DNA of 64,000 nucleotides. Source: Naumovozyma dairenensis CBS 421 (Eukaryota; Ascomycota; Saccharomycetes; Saccharomycetales; Saccharomycetaceae). This document shows positions 29,350 to 40,362 of the stretch, piece after piece (position 1 is the first letter of the stretch; each line of letters opens with the position of its first letter). Under the pieces are notes generated by a model. The model saw only the letters and a list, made by a program, of their open reading frames with translations, did no database searches and was not told the origin of the DNA. The position numbers and the translations under genes are program-made. The stretch covers positions 1,672,686-1,736,685 of the forward strand of contig NC_016479.1 in the NCBI RefSeq assembly GCF_000227115.2, given 5' to 3'.

Positions 29350-30141
29350 TTATTTCTTCTTCTTCAAATGGGTTCTATAATGCTGCAAACAATTATCGTG
29401 CCTACTGAACTTCTGGTTGCAACCTTTATATGGACAACTGTGGTTTTTTTCACCGGTGTGAATTCGGTTATGTCTTGAAAGATGACCTGAAGTAGTAAAG
29501 CCCATAGAACAAGTCTTACAAATGTGACTTCTACGAGTTGGTTGTTTCTTTTTTGTAACTTTCTTATGCTTTTTGATCCTTATGACAATTGGTTGTTTAT
29601 TTGTTGTGATCTTCTCCTGCCACGTTTTGTTATTTATATTAGTACTAATTGTCTTCATTTGAGTAGAAGGAGAAGGAGAAGGACTCAATAATTGGAACGA
29701 TGATATTGGAGATGCTGGTGCAGGTGTCGAGACGGGTGTCACTGAGGGAGAAATAGTTGGTGTGGCCATTGGAGTAGGAGGCAATAAATAACCCATGGTA
29801 CAATTTTTGTCCCTAGACCTTTCTTGTTTCAAAGACCAACTTGTGGTATCTGAATGTGTTAACACTATGTTAGGCCTCCTAGCATGTTGTACTGCATTCA
29901 CAGAAGAAAAATTAAATGCGAAATAGTTCAATTTTGTCTTTAGTTCGTGCTCAATGGTAATTGAACTATTCACAGCTGGAAGCAAGGTCTGAAATTTTTT
30001 ATCAGAAGAAATTGTGATGCTATTTATAGTGTTGTCAATAACATAGGGTATCACTGTATGCGTAACCCCATTCTTATCTGATGCTTCATACCTGTTAGTG
30101 GGAATGGAGACTGTTGTGCCATTGGAACTGTGAGGATGCAT
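29350..30141 (-). CDS. NRG2: C2H2 zinc-finger repressor of the Nrg1/Nrg2 type
   Basis: Nrg1 and Nrg2 are DNA-binding repressors that recruit Ssn6-Tup1 to glucose-repressed, alkaline-response and filamentation genes. The 263-aa protein has two adjacent C2H2 fingers at its extreme C-terminus: HICKTCSMGFTTSGHLSRH and HSCPYKGCNQKFSRHDNCLQ, joined by NRIHTGEKN, and ends in KKKK. A basic region of Lys/Arg lies before the fingers, and a Pro/Ser/Thr-rich segment (LLPPTPMATPTISPSVTPV) in the middle. The position before TIP1 and after ECM2 equals NRG2 (YBR066C); its S. cerevisiae sister NRG1 is in the matching chromosome IV block. The 7.5-kb distance to TIP1 is mostly the hAT element and its surroundings. 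Confidence 0.88.
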   Translation of the reverse strand: MHPHSSNGTTVSIPTNRYEASDKNGVTHTVIPYVIDNTINSITISSDKKFQTLLPAVNSSITIEHELKTKLNYFAFNFSSVNAVQHARRPNIVLTHSDTTSWSLKQERSRDKNCTMGYLLPPTPMATPTISPSVTPVSTPAPASPISSFQLLSPSPSPSTQMKTISTNINNKTWQEKITTNKQPIVIRIKKHKKVTKKKQPTRRSHICKTCSMGFTTSGHLSRHNRIHTGEKNHSCPYKGCNQKFSRHDNCLQHYRTHLKKKK

Positions 30142-31591
30142 TTTAGTATATCTGGTTTTAGGTAGCGCCGATTGCTGTGGATGTTTTGGCGTTTTCTGGA
30201 GTAGTTACTTATGAAAACAGTTTGTGCTTGTACTTCTTTTTCCATATATTATACTCTTACGTAGTATATATATATATATATAGATATATTGGCTTAAAGA
30301 CGATCATCCAAAATTTGAACTCCATACGAGAGCCTTATAAGACGAATGAACGTAATGAGCTTGCAGTGGCATCCCGTGTCCCACCTGAGTACGTACTTAT
30401 GGTTATGTTGGCTGTGTTAGAAGCCATTTTTATTTTTATCCCAGGTATTATATTTTTACATTGTAGTACGTTCGTATATAGACCTTTTACGAAAGTCGCT
30501 TTTTGAAAACGTACAACATACGGAGTTGTTTAAATGGATGCATACTTGTTGTTTTTATTGTTCTACCTATGTATTGTGTAACAAAACCGTACGCGACATA
30601 TGTACATAAGTACCTACGGATATGCCAAGGACTTCGTTTATGATAAGATTAAATTTTGAAGAGGGTCCTTCACGGACGGTCCCTGTTATTGACCTAGTAA
30701 ACTCGTTTCCGTTCTGTAAGAAAATCCGCAACACAAAAACCATTCTTTTTAGAAAAAACGTGTACACTTACACTTTTCCTCTGTACGAACGAATAATTAA
30801 TGTACGTAAAGTTTACGTACAGTAATTATTCACGAAGTATCAACAGTACGTATCTATGGAAAGTATCCCACAGTGAATACCTGCAGGGAACATGCAAAAT
30901 ATTATTTAGAAGCATACGTCCCAGGGACGTGTACATGCGTACAAACTTTAATCTTCCATAAAAAGTTTCAGTACTGTTGTACGAGACAGTTTTGTTGACA
31001 CCCTTAACCGTCTTCACAGAGTTGTTGAAAGCCCACATGTAAGATTCTCGTATGCTTCATTTGCAACTTGTGGAAAAGGCTACATTGGTTCAGATGTAGG
31101 AAAGTATGGTACGTATGTGGTTAAAATTGGGACCGAGAAAGTGTGAGGTTTAAAGCTTTGACGTAAGTTATGTTTTTTGATGTAACCTATACCTTCTGAC
31201 GATGACAGTATATCCCGGCTTCGTTAGGAATAACTAGAATAAGGGAAGAAAAAAAATTCAAGCCAGCTTTAGAAAGGACAATTGAGTTTGATTTTCAAAC
31301 ATTGCGCCGTTTTTGCTGCCAAATCATTTAAAATTGTTACAACCTTCCTCAAAGGAATGTTGCCCTCCCCAACTCTATACGTACAGTTATTAACTTTGTG
31401 CGACTATTTTCCGTTATCGAAGACGTTCATTTTGTTTTTCAACCTTGTGAAAAAATATACCTTTATGGCGTCTTGTTAGACCCTATCTGGGCAATCCCTA
31501 GAATCATAAAAATCGGCTTGGTATTGGGAGGAAACTACCTAAACACTAAATACTACGTATCTACCTTTGTAAATTTAGGTTATAGTCGTTA
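30142..31591. other. Intergenic stretch between NRG2 and the hAT element
   Basis: 1.45 kb including the NRG2 promoter. A TA tract lies near 30262-30281 and a 41-bp near-perfect palindrome at 30791-30831. TACGTA motifs are frequent. Several overlapping small frames (30177-31592) resemble nothing and are not called. Confidence 0.4.
30791..30831. repeat. 41-bp near-perfect palindrome
   Basis: Two 20-bp arms around a central G at 30811 are reverse complements with one mismatch. The core is TGTACGTAAA-G-TTTACGTACA. It could extrude as a cruciform or bind a dimeric protein such as a bZIP factor. Confidence 0.8.
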
Positions 31592-31599
31592 ACGACAAC

Positions 31600-31621
31600 C
31601 AGGCCTGTGACGGATTACGAT
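31600..31621 (+). repeat. Left terminal inverted repeat of the hAT element
   Basis: Starts CAGGCCTGTGACGGATTACG. First 11 bases equal the right end; later positions agree partly. Confidence 0.85.
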
Positions 31622-31921
31622 TAATGGATTGAAAAAGCTAGGATTGGGAGGGCGGAATTTTGAGAAAAAGGTAGGGTATAAATCGAAATTTATGGATAGA
31701 AAATAGGGTTGGTTGATTCTGGTCATGGATTGGGACAAGAATTGAAATTAAAATGAAATAATACTAGTGGCATAATATGATTTTATAGTATAACTTTAAT
31801 AGATTATATATTGTACATTTTTCTTAACTCATTTCCATTGATCTCTATTTCTTAGTGCTTTGCAATAAATCTTTTAAAGGTGCATCCAGTTCTTTCAAGG
31901 AAGTAGAAAGATTAAACGTTT

Positions 31922-34665
31922 TTACCATTCCAGAAATAAGTAATCCGGCGGGAATAGAAAGATTAGAAAGACTGTGTCTGTTATCCCAATTCGTTGATTA
32001 AGATTACTGAATGATCTTTCACAGTTAACTGATGTGGCAGACATGGACAAAGTGAAAGAGAGAAGACTTGGTAAAACTGTGTGGTGGTAGAACTTTGAAG
32101 ATGGAACTGCAGTTAGCGTCTGGTATTCCCCAACAATCTCCAGAGATACAATCCGTAAGAATGGTAGTGTTCCCATACACGAGAGCTCTTTTACACTTAA
32201 ACCATTCTCTTTTGTTAGAACGTATGGCAGCACGTTCTTGTTGAAATTAATGTTTGCTTGAGGGGTAGTTTCGTTAACATCGTTTCAATGTTTTCCACTA
32301 CAAAAGTATTGTACTCTTCTAACCCCTTGGCTAGCAATCTTTCCAAAATTGGTTCAACTTTAAGCTTGCCATCAGTTCTCTTTATCTGGCCTTTAACAGG
32401 CTCACTTACCTCCTTATTACTCTTCTTCTTTAGTACCTTTCTTAAACGTTCCTTATAGAAATTTTCACCAGATTTTTCGTTGTTAGCTCTATTAGTAAAA
32501 TCAAACATCCCCAGTTTCAAAGCCACATTGATTCCATACTTCTGGACAGCCAAATGGTTCTCTATGTGAAAAAAGATGGCAAGCCAACAATAGGATATTT
32601 TTCTTTTATAGCCATGATATACTTATTAACGTTAGCTAATGGAATCTTTTCATCAAACGGTCTATTTAACAAAGACATCCTTTCACTCAACTTTACAATA
32701 TGTTCTCGTACAGCTAGTAGAATAGGTGCGTACGCCGGAATTAAAGAAACGTGGTATTGAATAAGTTTTGTTAATATTGCCAAGGGTTGTAAAGTTTCGA
32801 ATAATATTTCTAGGGCATCAATATCAGCAGAGCTAAGAATATTTCTGATTGTAAGGTTTCTTTGCTTCTTCCAAAAAACTTAAAATGAGGTTCTTATTGT
32901 TCCAAAAAAATTCAATGATATAAAATTCAATATGCCAACGAATAGCTGCGAAATGAAGGAATTGCCTCTTGACAATCTTTGAAAATAGCCCATACTTCTT
33001 ACTGGACTTCCGAACTTCAATCGAAAACTTTATCGATATTGCTAAAAGGTCGATGCTCCGCCCATTAAAAGGATCAGTTAAATAATCTTTGACACTTATT
33101 TTACCACTAACACTATCTCTGTAATCTTCTCTCTTGTTGATTCTTTTTACCAATGTCTCTATAGCCATTTATAATTGACTTCTCTTTATCGATTTGGGAA
33201 CGGTTTAATAATTTGTCCCCTGTAGTTTCATAGGTGACCCCATTTTTCTGCTCTAGTTCATCGTCAATCAGTTCATCGCCGTCAATCTCGGTCACATTAC
33301 CAAAAGCTTGAATATTTCCGTTCCCATTCGCCATTTCAACATTAAGGGAAAGGTCCTCATCGGGACCAATTTCTTCGTACTCTTCTTCAGGAATATCGCA
33401 ATCTTCATTTTGTGTTTGTAAAAGACCTTCTAGTTCTGAATCTGGAGTAGTTTTGAATGATATTGACAAAGCTACAATGGTATCATTTGATATGAGTGAT
33501 AGTTGGTGTCCTAGGCAGGCAATGTGCGCAGCAAAGACCGGAGATTCCTTTTTACCCTTAAATTCATCAGCAGCCCCCAATACAGATGAACAATTATCAG
33601 TAGTACATGATGACGAAAGTTTGGAATATCCATATTTAATATCAGTACTCGTTAGCAGCGCAGCATGTGCATCTTTTCTTTTGTTATGAACTTCAAAAAC
33701 CTGGACAGTTATTGGAAGTTTTGTTTCTTACCAAGGAAATTCAGATTAATGCCTGTATATTCCTGATTGGTATTTGATAACCAGTCATCGCTTTTACAAT
33801 TAATAAAAAAAGATCTTGCATTTCTTATAATCCTAAATTTCTCCAAAATTGCTGTTTCTATTTGCGATTCTGTACAATTCATATCTATTTCAGTTTCCTC
33901 AACAATCTTAGAAATTTCTGTTAGGTTATCTTTGAGAAAAGTTCTGATGCTGTTCCCAAAACTGACTACTTTCGAGCTCAGGCTTTTACGATTCCATTTC
34001 GAAGAAGATTCTGGAACATGTAAATCAAAGCCATTTTTGAAAGTAGGTTTGTCAATTGCACTGTATGAGGTCATAGTATTAGCAAACTAGATAGAGCATT
34101 CCTCCAAAACTTTACGTTTGACAACTTGGTTGGCGGTAAAACTTAAAATTGCACAACTTTCCTTCCCAATTCCTCTTACTCCTGACCATGTACAAAGAAA
34201 ATCGGAAGGGTTGGTGATCTTATCGGGATCAATATGTTCGTGAGTGGTTTCTAAATGTTTTTTCAAACAATTATTTGAGTAAGTCGTTTTATCCTTCCAA
34301 GTAATACGGTAGTTACATATTGTTTTCTCAGCTGCATTATAAACCTGACAAAAGTTGTGGACTTCATTGGAAGTTTCTTCCTTCGTAATTAGTTCGGCAA
34401 ATAATGCGGAAGATGGATGACTGTGATTTCCAGGTTTGAGCATAGTAAGCATCTCAAAGGTGGTATTTGGATTATGCGTTACCGAAGAGACAACTACTTC
34501 AACAGCTTGGTCTAAAAGTTTAGCATTGTCGATAACTGGTTTGTCGTTGTTTGGTTCAAGTAAGTCGATGGTTGCCTTTTCTGTAGATCCTCTTGTAGTT
34601 GGTCACGAGTCCTCAAATGCTATTTTTCTTTTATCTTTTGAAGAAAATTCACCGATCTTCGCCAT
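31922..34665 (-). pseudogene. hAT transposase, broken by stops and frameshifts
   Basis: Starting from a plausible ATG at 34665, coding similarity runs on the minus strand for about 915 codons. A stop TGA at 34605-34603 and a TAG at 34089-34087 interrupt the first frame. The reading then changes frame several times: near 33700, 33150, 32800, 32555 and 32230. Recognisable parts are a BED-type zinc-finger region (about 34087-34452, WKDKTTYSNNCLKKHLETTH), the RNase H-like catalytic middle (about 33113-33700, with CTTDNCSSVLGAAD and HIACLGHQLSLIS), and the C-terminal hAT dimerisation block (SMSATSVNCERSFSNLNQR, about 31922-32160). No intact product can be made, so this copy is immobile unless served in trans. 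Confidence 0.85.
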
Positions 34666-35595
34666 TCCTGTTGATATTGTTACAATTTTTAGAGAAAATG
34701 CTAACAAAGCCTGTTATTCCATTAAAAGTTTATGAACTTGTTCCAGAACATGTCTTACAACATGATGTGATGTGATGTGCTATTAAATTTTATGAGCGAT
34801 AAACGAGGAACTTTTCTTCCATATATGGTTTATATAAGTAAATACTTTCTCTCATCTATAACACGGAAAGGAGCATAGTACCCCAAAGGGTCGCATCTGG
34901 AATAAATGGCAACTCCAACATCCATGTACTGTACCATACACTTCGATTATCAACAAGAACAGTAAATAGAAGTAATTTGTAATTTTCCTTTTGTAAAAAA
35001 TACGAATATTCATTTCTAGAAATTAAAAGAGTAATCTTACGTTAACAGATATATTCTCTTCAAAAATTGAGGGTGTAACCCAATAAAATAGCATCCTTGA
35101 GCAGTAAAATGCAAGGCAACATCACCTATTCAAACCAATTTCTTAATGAAATTCTTAACTAGTTTATGTTTTGGAAGATTAAGTATGCAGAATATTTCAG
35201 AAACAACTAATTAAGAATAAAAAATAAGTAAAATATGTAAGAAATTATCTTTACTTTTTTTTCAGTAGTAAATTGTGAATCACTAACCAAAAACCAAACA
35301 GAAGTACAATTATATATTTGTTAACCTTCAAAACATTTAAAACTTTCAAGCAGATAAAAAATATGGGCTATTATCCATTTAAATACTATATGTACAGATG
35401 ACAAGACATTTGAGACATATTGTACTGTCATGAAACACTTAATATGGCACTACTAAGAAGCTCTCATGGAATACTGGAAAAAATGGATTGGATTAGGATA
35501 GACTTTAGGTTAGGATAGGATTAGGGTTGGATTGAAGATTTTCGGGGGATTGAAAAAAGGTAGGGTAGGCCAGAAATCCCTTAGGGTAGACCAAA

Positions 35596-35617
35596 AATCC
35601 TATCCATCACAGGCCTG
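35596..35617 (-). repeat. Right terminal inverted repeat of the hAT element
   Basis: Read on the minus strand from 35617 it begins CAGGCCTGTGATGGATAGGA, matching the left end. The 8-bp target duplication follows at 35618-35625. Confidence 0.85.
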
Positions 35618-35625
35618 GCGACAAC

Positions 35626-37637
35626 TACCAGATTTGAACCCATGCTCGTTCTTCCCCTAAAATGCCTTACTTCCTAAACGTTTTGCACTGTAAGATATCT
35701 ACGTAACGTTCTTACGTGGGTACCCACAAAACTCTAAACCCTTGCTTATTAACGTTGCCAAGAACGTGTGGTTCCACTGGAGGTGTAATGTACTACCTAA
35801 CTTCGTTTGTAGGCTTAAACTGTATGGTGTGTAAGTAGGGACCCAGAACAGTGAGTTAGTGGAAAATCCAAATTAGGGTGTAACCTTACAAATCTAAGAA
35901 CTTAGTGTGGTGATAGTTATTCAAGGTAAGAGCAAAGTGTCTAAATCATAGGGCTTTTCTGAAGCCGCGAACCTTTAATTTGAAAATGGATATTGATAGC
36001 AATAAAAAAAAATTACAAATAAAAGGAAACTAACATCAAGAAACAAGATCAGTTTCAAAAAATATATTCTTCCCAGGAACATATGAGAAGTAACTTATGT
36101 CCATTCCTTTTTTTTTTAGGTATACTAAGGGATATTTTTGATGGAAGGCCCTGTACTGTATTATTTGACCAATTCCTTCCCTGGTAGTCATATCGAAAAG
36201 TTTAGGGTTTATGATTAAGGAATCCGAATGAACAATAAAAGTTATAAAACTTTTCCCCTCCAGTTGATAAAGAAACGAGAGGGTTACCGATTTCTAAAAA
36301 AGACCAGACCAGTTTTCAAAAGCTCTCTACCTCTTTTTCTGAGTGCAGATTACCCCGCGGTATTATTAAGGGTAATACAGTATGTCTGTTGTTAATATTT
36401 GGCTGTATGCTCGTTTATGAAAATGAACTTACACCTACCTAAATTTTGTTGAGAATACGTAACGTTACGTACGAAAAATCAATTGCTGTCTCTACCATGA
36501 TTGCTTACATCCCTCGTGTAATTCAGAACAAGTTGAAGTTTATGACCTAAAGAGGTAAAGACAGGGACTCTTGAGCCACGGAACGAGCATGTGCAAACGA
36601 CAAGAAACTCTGCCCTTTTTCTCTGCCTTCATTTTGTCGTAAGTTACTAGTAACGCGTTACCGCCCGTATGTACCCAGGTGCGACAGAAGTGTGGCCGCT
36701 TGAGAAACTCGGTAACCGGGAGAGCACAGAGAACACTGGAGAACAACCCACGTTCAGATTTTGAAGCAGCTGAAAGTGGCCACACTACTGTCCCACCTAG
36801 TACGTACGAACGTACGTAATCCACCTGTAAGTAGAGGTGCTTCTCTTACTTACATGATGTAGCAAGTTGTAATATAGAGTCTGGAAGAAAGTCACCTTTG
36901 TCAATATAGCTGTCGTCTACATGCTTACATAATTACATATACTTCCGTAAAATTATGGGTTATACGACCGAGCTTTGAAAGATTGTTAATATCAACACTG
37001 ATCACCTATATTGTCTATCTTGAAAAAAAAATGAAGCAACTGAGATATAGCCGTGTCTATATTACGTATACAAAAATTACATATGTAAATGTCACTAGCA
37101 ACACGGTTCGGTAGTTCGTGGTTCGTAGCGAGTCATGTTACATATACACAATTCTAGTTGGTTCATATGTAACGTTTTATGCCGGTAGTCCAGATAAGTT
37201 AGTAAAATTCAATACAATTATTTCCGGCCTTTCAAGAAACATTTGAAGTTTGAGGTTAAAAGAGAAGTCCAAGTTTGTGTCATAATTTTCACACTGGCTC
37301 TCTAAGCTTGAATAAATTCTAGTTATATAGAAGGTATTTTTTTCTGGAAGTGTGACGCAGGACCTGGCACGGAAACACGTTCCAACTTACACGACATATT
37401 TAGCATACCTTTTTAATATAAGGTATGTTGCGTTAGACTAGTTAGTATTATCACAAAGTTATATAAAGCTACACCATAAAAAGAATGCAATAAAAATATA
37501 TTACGAAAAAGTATTACATCTAATTATTTTCTTTAAAATGTATCTAGATAAATGATTTTATTTAGAGGTATAAGTAAAACGAGTGAAGAACAGCCTTTGG
37601 TTTTGGGAAGCTGTCACGAACTTTGTATATTCACACA
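35626..37637. other. Intergenic stretch between the hAT element and TIP1
   Basis: 2.0 kb without a supported gene. TACGTA motifs cluster at 36456-36471 and 36801-36818. The 94-codon minus frame at 36540-36824 has no family features. Confidence 0.4.
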
Positions 37638-38270
37638 TTATAACAACAAGGCAGCAGCACCGGCAACAGCAGCACCAACACCGAAGGAGCCTAGTTTACC
37701 GGCACCATTTGTACTTTGTTGGGAAACAGTTCGGGTAGCTTGAGCTTGACCATCTGTAATTTCGGAAACAGCATTGGCTGTAGCGGAAGAGGTAGCTGCA
37801 GTTGCAGATGAGGATGCTCTGGTTGAAGCAGCAGCAGAGGAGGTAGCAGCAACAGAAGAAGAAGCAGCAGCAGAAGAAGAAGCAGCAGCGGTACTTGAGC
37901 TCCTGGCAGCTTCAGATGTAGTAGAAGCCCTGGCGGATGAGGTTGGAACTGCCCTTTCAATAGCTGGTAATAATCTTGAAGAATACCATGGCAAGTTGGT
38001 GATAGTTTCAGTAATAGCATCAAAATCTAAAGCAGTGAATAAAGAAGTATAAGAATCATCGGTGTAGGTCATAACTTGTTGATAAACTCTCAAGACAGCT
38101 GGAGGAATTGTGAAACCAGAGTTACCGGTCTCAAGTCCTAAATAGTCAGAGAGATTGGAGTTAATATCCTCGATAATAGCTTGTAGTTCGGCAGTCTGTT
38201 GGGCCTCATCTAAGGCTGAGACCATGGAAACGGAAGCGAAGGTAGCTAAAAGAACAGCGAATTTAGACAT
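37638..38270 (-). CDS. TIP1: Tip1-type GPI-anchored cell-wall mannoprotein (SRP1/TIP1 family)
   Basis: Tip1 is a major cell-wall mannoprotein of the temperature-shock-inducible (TIR/PAU) family. The 210-aa protein has a signal peptide (MSKFAVLLATFASVSMVSA, residues 1-19), the SRP1/TIP1 domain at about 20-118 (EAQQTAELQAIIEDINSNLS, SDYLGL, PPAVLRVYQQVMTYTDDSYT, LPWYSSRLLP), a Ser/Ala/Thr-rich O-mannosylated region (about 119-180), and a C-terminal GPI signal (NGAGKLGSFGVGAAVAGAAA). Length equals S. cerevisiae Tip1 (210 aa), and order NRG2-TIP1-BAP2 equals YBR066C-YBR068C. Long antisense frames across the Ala/Ser repeats are by-products. Confidence 0.9.
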   Translation of the reverse strand: MSKFAVLLATFASVSMVSALDEAQQTAELQAIIEDINSNLSDYLGLETGNSGFTIPPAVLRVYQQVMTYTDDSYTSLFTALDFDAITETITNLPWYSSRLLPAIERAVPTSSARASTTSEAARSSSTAAASSSAAASSSVAATSSAAASTRASSSATAATSSATANAVSEITDGQAQATRTVSQQSTNGAGKLGSFGVGAAVAGAAALLL

Positions 38271-40362
38271 TTAGAACGATTGATTATTTTATTTTTTTTG
38301 AGTTTGATTTTCTTACAATTCAAAGCAAATATACGATATAAACTGAGACACTTACAGAATTGTCACAAGATTCAAAATCTATTGGTCCTTTATATACTAC
38401 AATTTCTGGCAGAGATAATCGAGTCAAATTTAATTATTCTGAAGGTAAAAAATTGGAGTGACATCTCGGTTTGGATGACTGCCTCCAACTAAGGGGACTC
38501 TAATCGGTTGAAGTACACAGTTCATACCAATTACCAGTTTGTAATGCATTATCATAAAGGTGCCGGCTTTGTACCGAAAGTTATCGGTAGTACAGGTATT
38601 CTTAGCATTTTGAAATGTTTCGAGACAACATTACATAAAATTGTCCCTTCGGATGTTCCTAAAGCTATCATTCATTCCAACTTCAGACCAATTTAGGAAT
38701 TTAAAAATAGAGGGACCTGGGCATATTTTCCTCTTTGGGATCACATCAATCTCAAACTGGGAGATTGTTGGGAGGTCGTTGAGTCTGTTGAGTCAAGGAA
38801 CGCAGCCCGCCAATAAAGCGCCGCAGTATCTTACCGCCTATGTAATAACCCCGTTCTTCCGGCCATTCCAAAGTACATTTGTTTCCTTTACTTGGCAACT
38901 AATAGCCATCTAGGAACCATGAGAAAAGGCTTCTTGGAGAGTTTTCAGTGGAAACTAATGGAGGTCGAGATATTTCGGCTTCATTATTTGTTGGATTTCA
39001 GTGTGGAATTTCCATAGCCAAGTCTCGAATGTGAGTGTAAAAGTCAGGATTGAAACTTTCTCCAATCTTCCTGTTCCTGTCAACTTGGCATTTTCCTTTT
39101 TTATATCACCTTATACATGTGCTTACATAGGAACATTTTCCTAGTCCCAAGAATAAGATTGTGGACTGTTTCTTAGTTCGGAAGCTCGATGCCAAGCTCC
39201 GTTCCTAACAAATCTTGTACTATGGGGTCTCAATAGGTAGATAATACTGCAAATTTATTCATGTTGAATGGCCCTAAAAGGATAACATTTATAAATATTG
39301 TCCACGTAGAGTTTAAGTTAGTAATTTGAGCATATACAGTCTATTTACCCAATTCATTTCTCCGGATGTCCCAATTAGGACATTGTAACCCACAATTGGT
39401 AATCATACAGTAATCAAGAAACAAAATCTCCTTAGTAACAAATCGGTAAAGTTTAGGAACAGTTTATTTTGGAAACAGATGATTTCTACGTACAGCTATG
39501 TAGACTCCTCTACTAGGCTCTTGAATACTGAGGGGGGGGGTATTGCTTTAACATCTTAAAGAGAAAAGTTCGATATAAGGAGTTAACAGGTATTTTTGGC
39601 TCCTGCATTATCTAGTTGCATCACCTCATAAAAATATAGACTGTTTTATGTAGCTTATTTTCCGCCATCTAGAATATTTGAATGAGAGTATCTAGAGATT
39701 TTGGATCTTCTCTGGTAAGTGCATAGGAACCACTTAGAACACTCATTTCAAGATTACATTTTTTAGAGAGTGTTATAAAAAATACTATTCTGACTGGTTT
39801 ACGCGGATTTTCGTTTATGAAGGTGGTTTTTTTAAATTCCTACACATCGATGAGCACAAATGTGTCTCCGATATTGCCAAGACTTAAAAGTTGCTCGCCG
39901 TCTCCAGTTATTAACAAGTTATGAATTCCGAACTTCCGTACATATTGCATGGAGGTGACATTACCCAACAATCGTACTGACATCTTGTATTAAGGAACCC
40001 TTTTGTTAAATATAATGCCTACGTTCTCCTTACATTCGATCACATAGTTGAATTATTTTGGATATTAAAACCGAGGTTCGAAGTATCTGTGGACCAACTG
40101 AATTGATTCAATGGAAATAACAGATGTTGACGAAGAAAGTACAGAACATTCTTGTAGTTTTGATACTTTATTAGGCTTTTTTGTCTATGACCACGTTATC
40201 GTACATTAGTTGGATTTGTCCACAGGATGCCTAAGTTATTAAAGATGATTACTATTAAACTCGTATTTCTCGATGTATAAATATATAGTTTAAGAATAGA
40301 TTATAGAATGTAGAGAAAAATCATGAATATTAAAGTGCTAATTATATGCGATGTGACCTTTT
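38271..40362. other. Intergenic stretch between TIP1 and BAP2
   Basis: 2.1 kb; its left part is the TIP1 promoter and its right end the BAP2 3' flank. A run of nine or ten G lies near 39531-39540. Small frames at 38280-38913 have no recognisable features. Confidence 0.4.
38389..38396 (-). promoter_or_regulatory. TATA box of TIP1
   Basis: TATATAAA on the minus strand, about 120 bp before the TIP1 start codon, as in highly regulated cell-wall genes. Confidence 0.6.

Larger units (their letters stand above)
31600..35617 (-). mobile_element. hAT-family DNA transposon, degenerate
   Basis: A 4018-bp element bounded by inverted repeats beginning CAGGCCTGTGA (31600 onward on plus, 35617 backward on minus), with imperfect similarity for about 22 bp. 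CAGGCCTGTG-like ends are typical of hAT elements. An 8-bp target duplication flanks it with one mismatch: ACGACAAC at 31592-31599 and GCGACAAC at 35618-35625. Subterminal regions (31620-31760 and 35480-35600) are packed with GGATTGG, TAGGATTAGG and GGTAGGGT repeats, as expected for transposase binding sites. The interior codes a decayed transposase on the minus strand. hAT elements called Rover and Roamer are known from Lachancea; whether this belongs to them needs comparison. It sits in the long interval between NRG2 and TIP1. Confidence 0.9.

Noticed and set aside
35626..35700. tRNA-like GGTTCAAATC on the minus strand beside the hAT target duplication
   Set aside because: No A box, acceptor pairing or cloverleaf could be made from the surrounding sequence.
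37691..38052. Leu-rich and Ala/Glu-rich frames inside TIP1
   Set aside because: They are other-frame readings of the Ser/Ala repeat region of TIP1.
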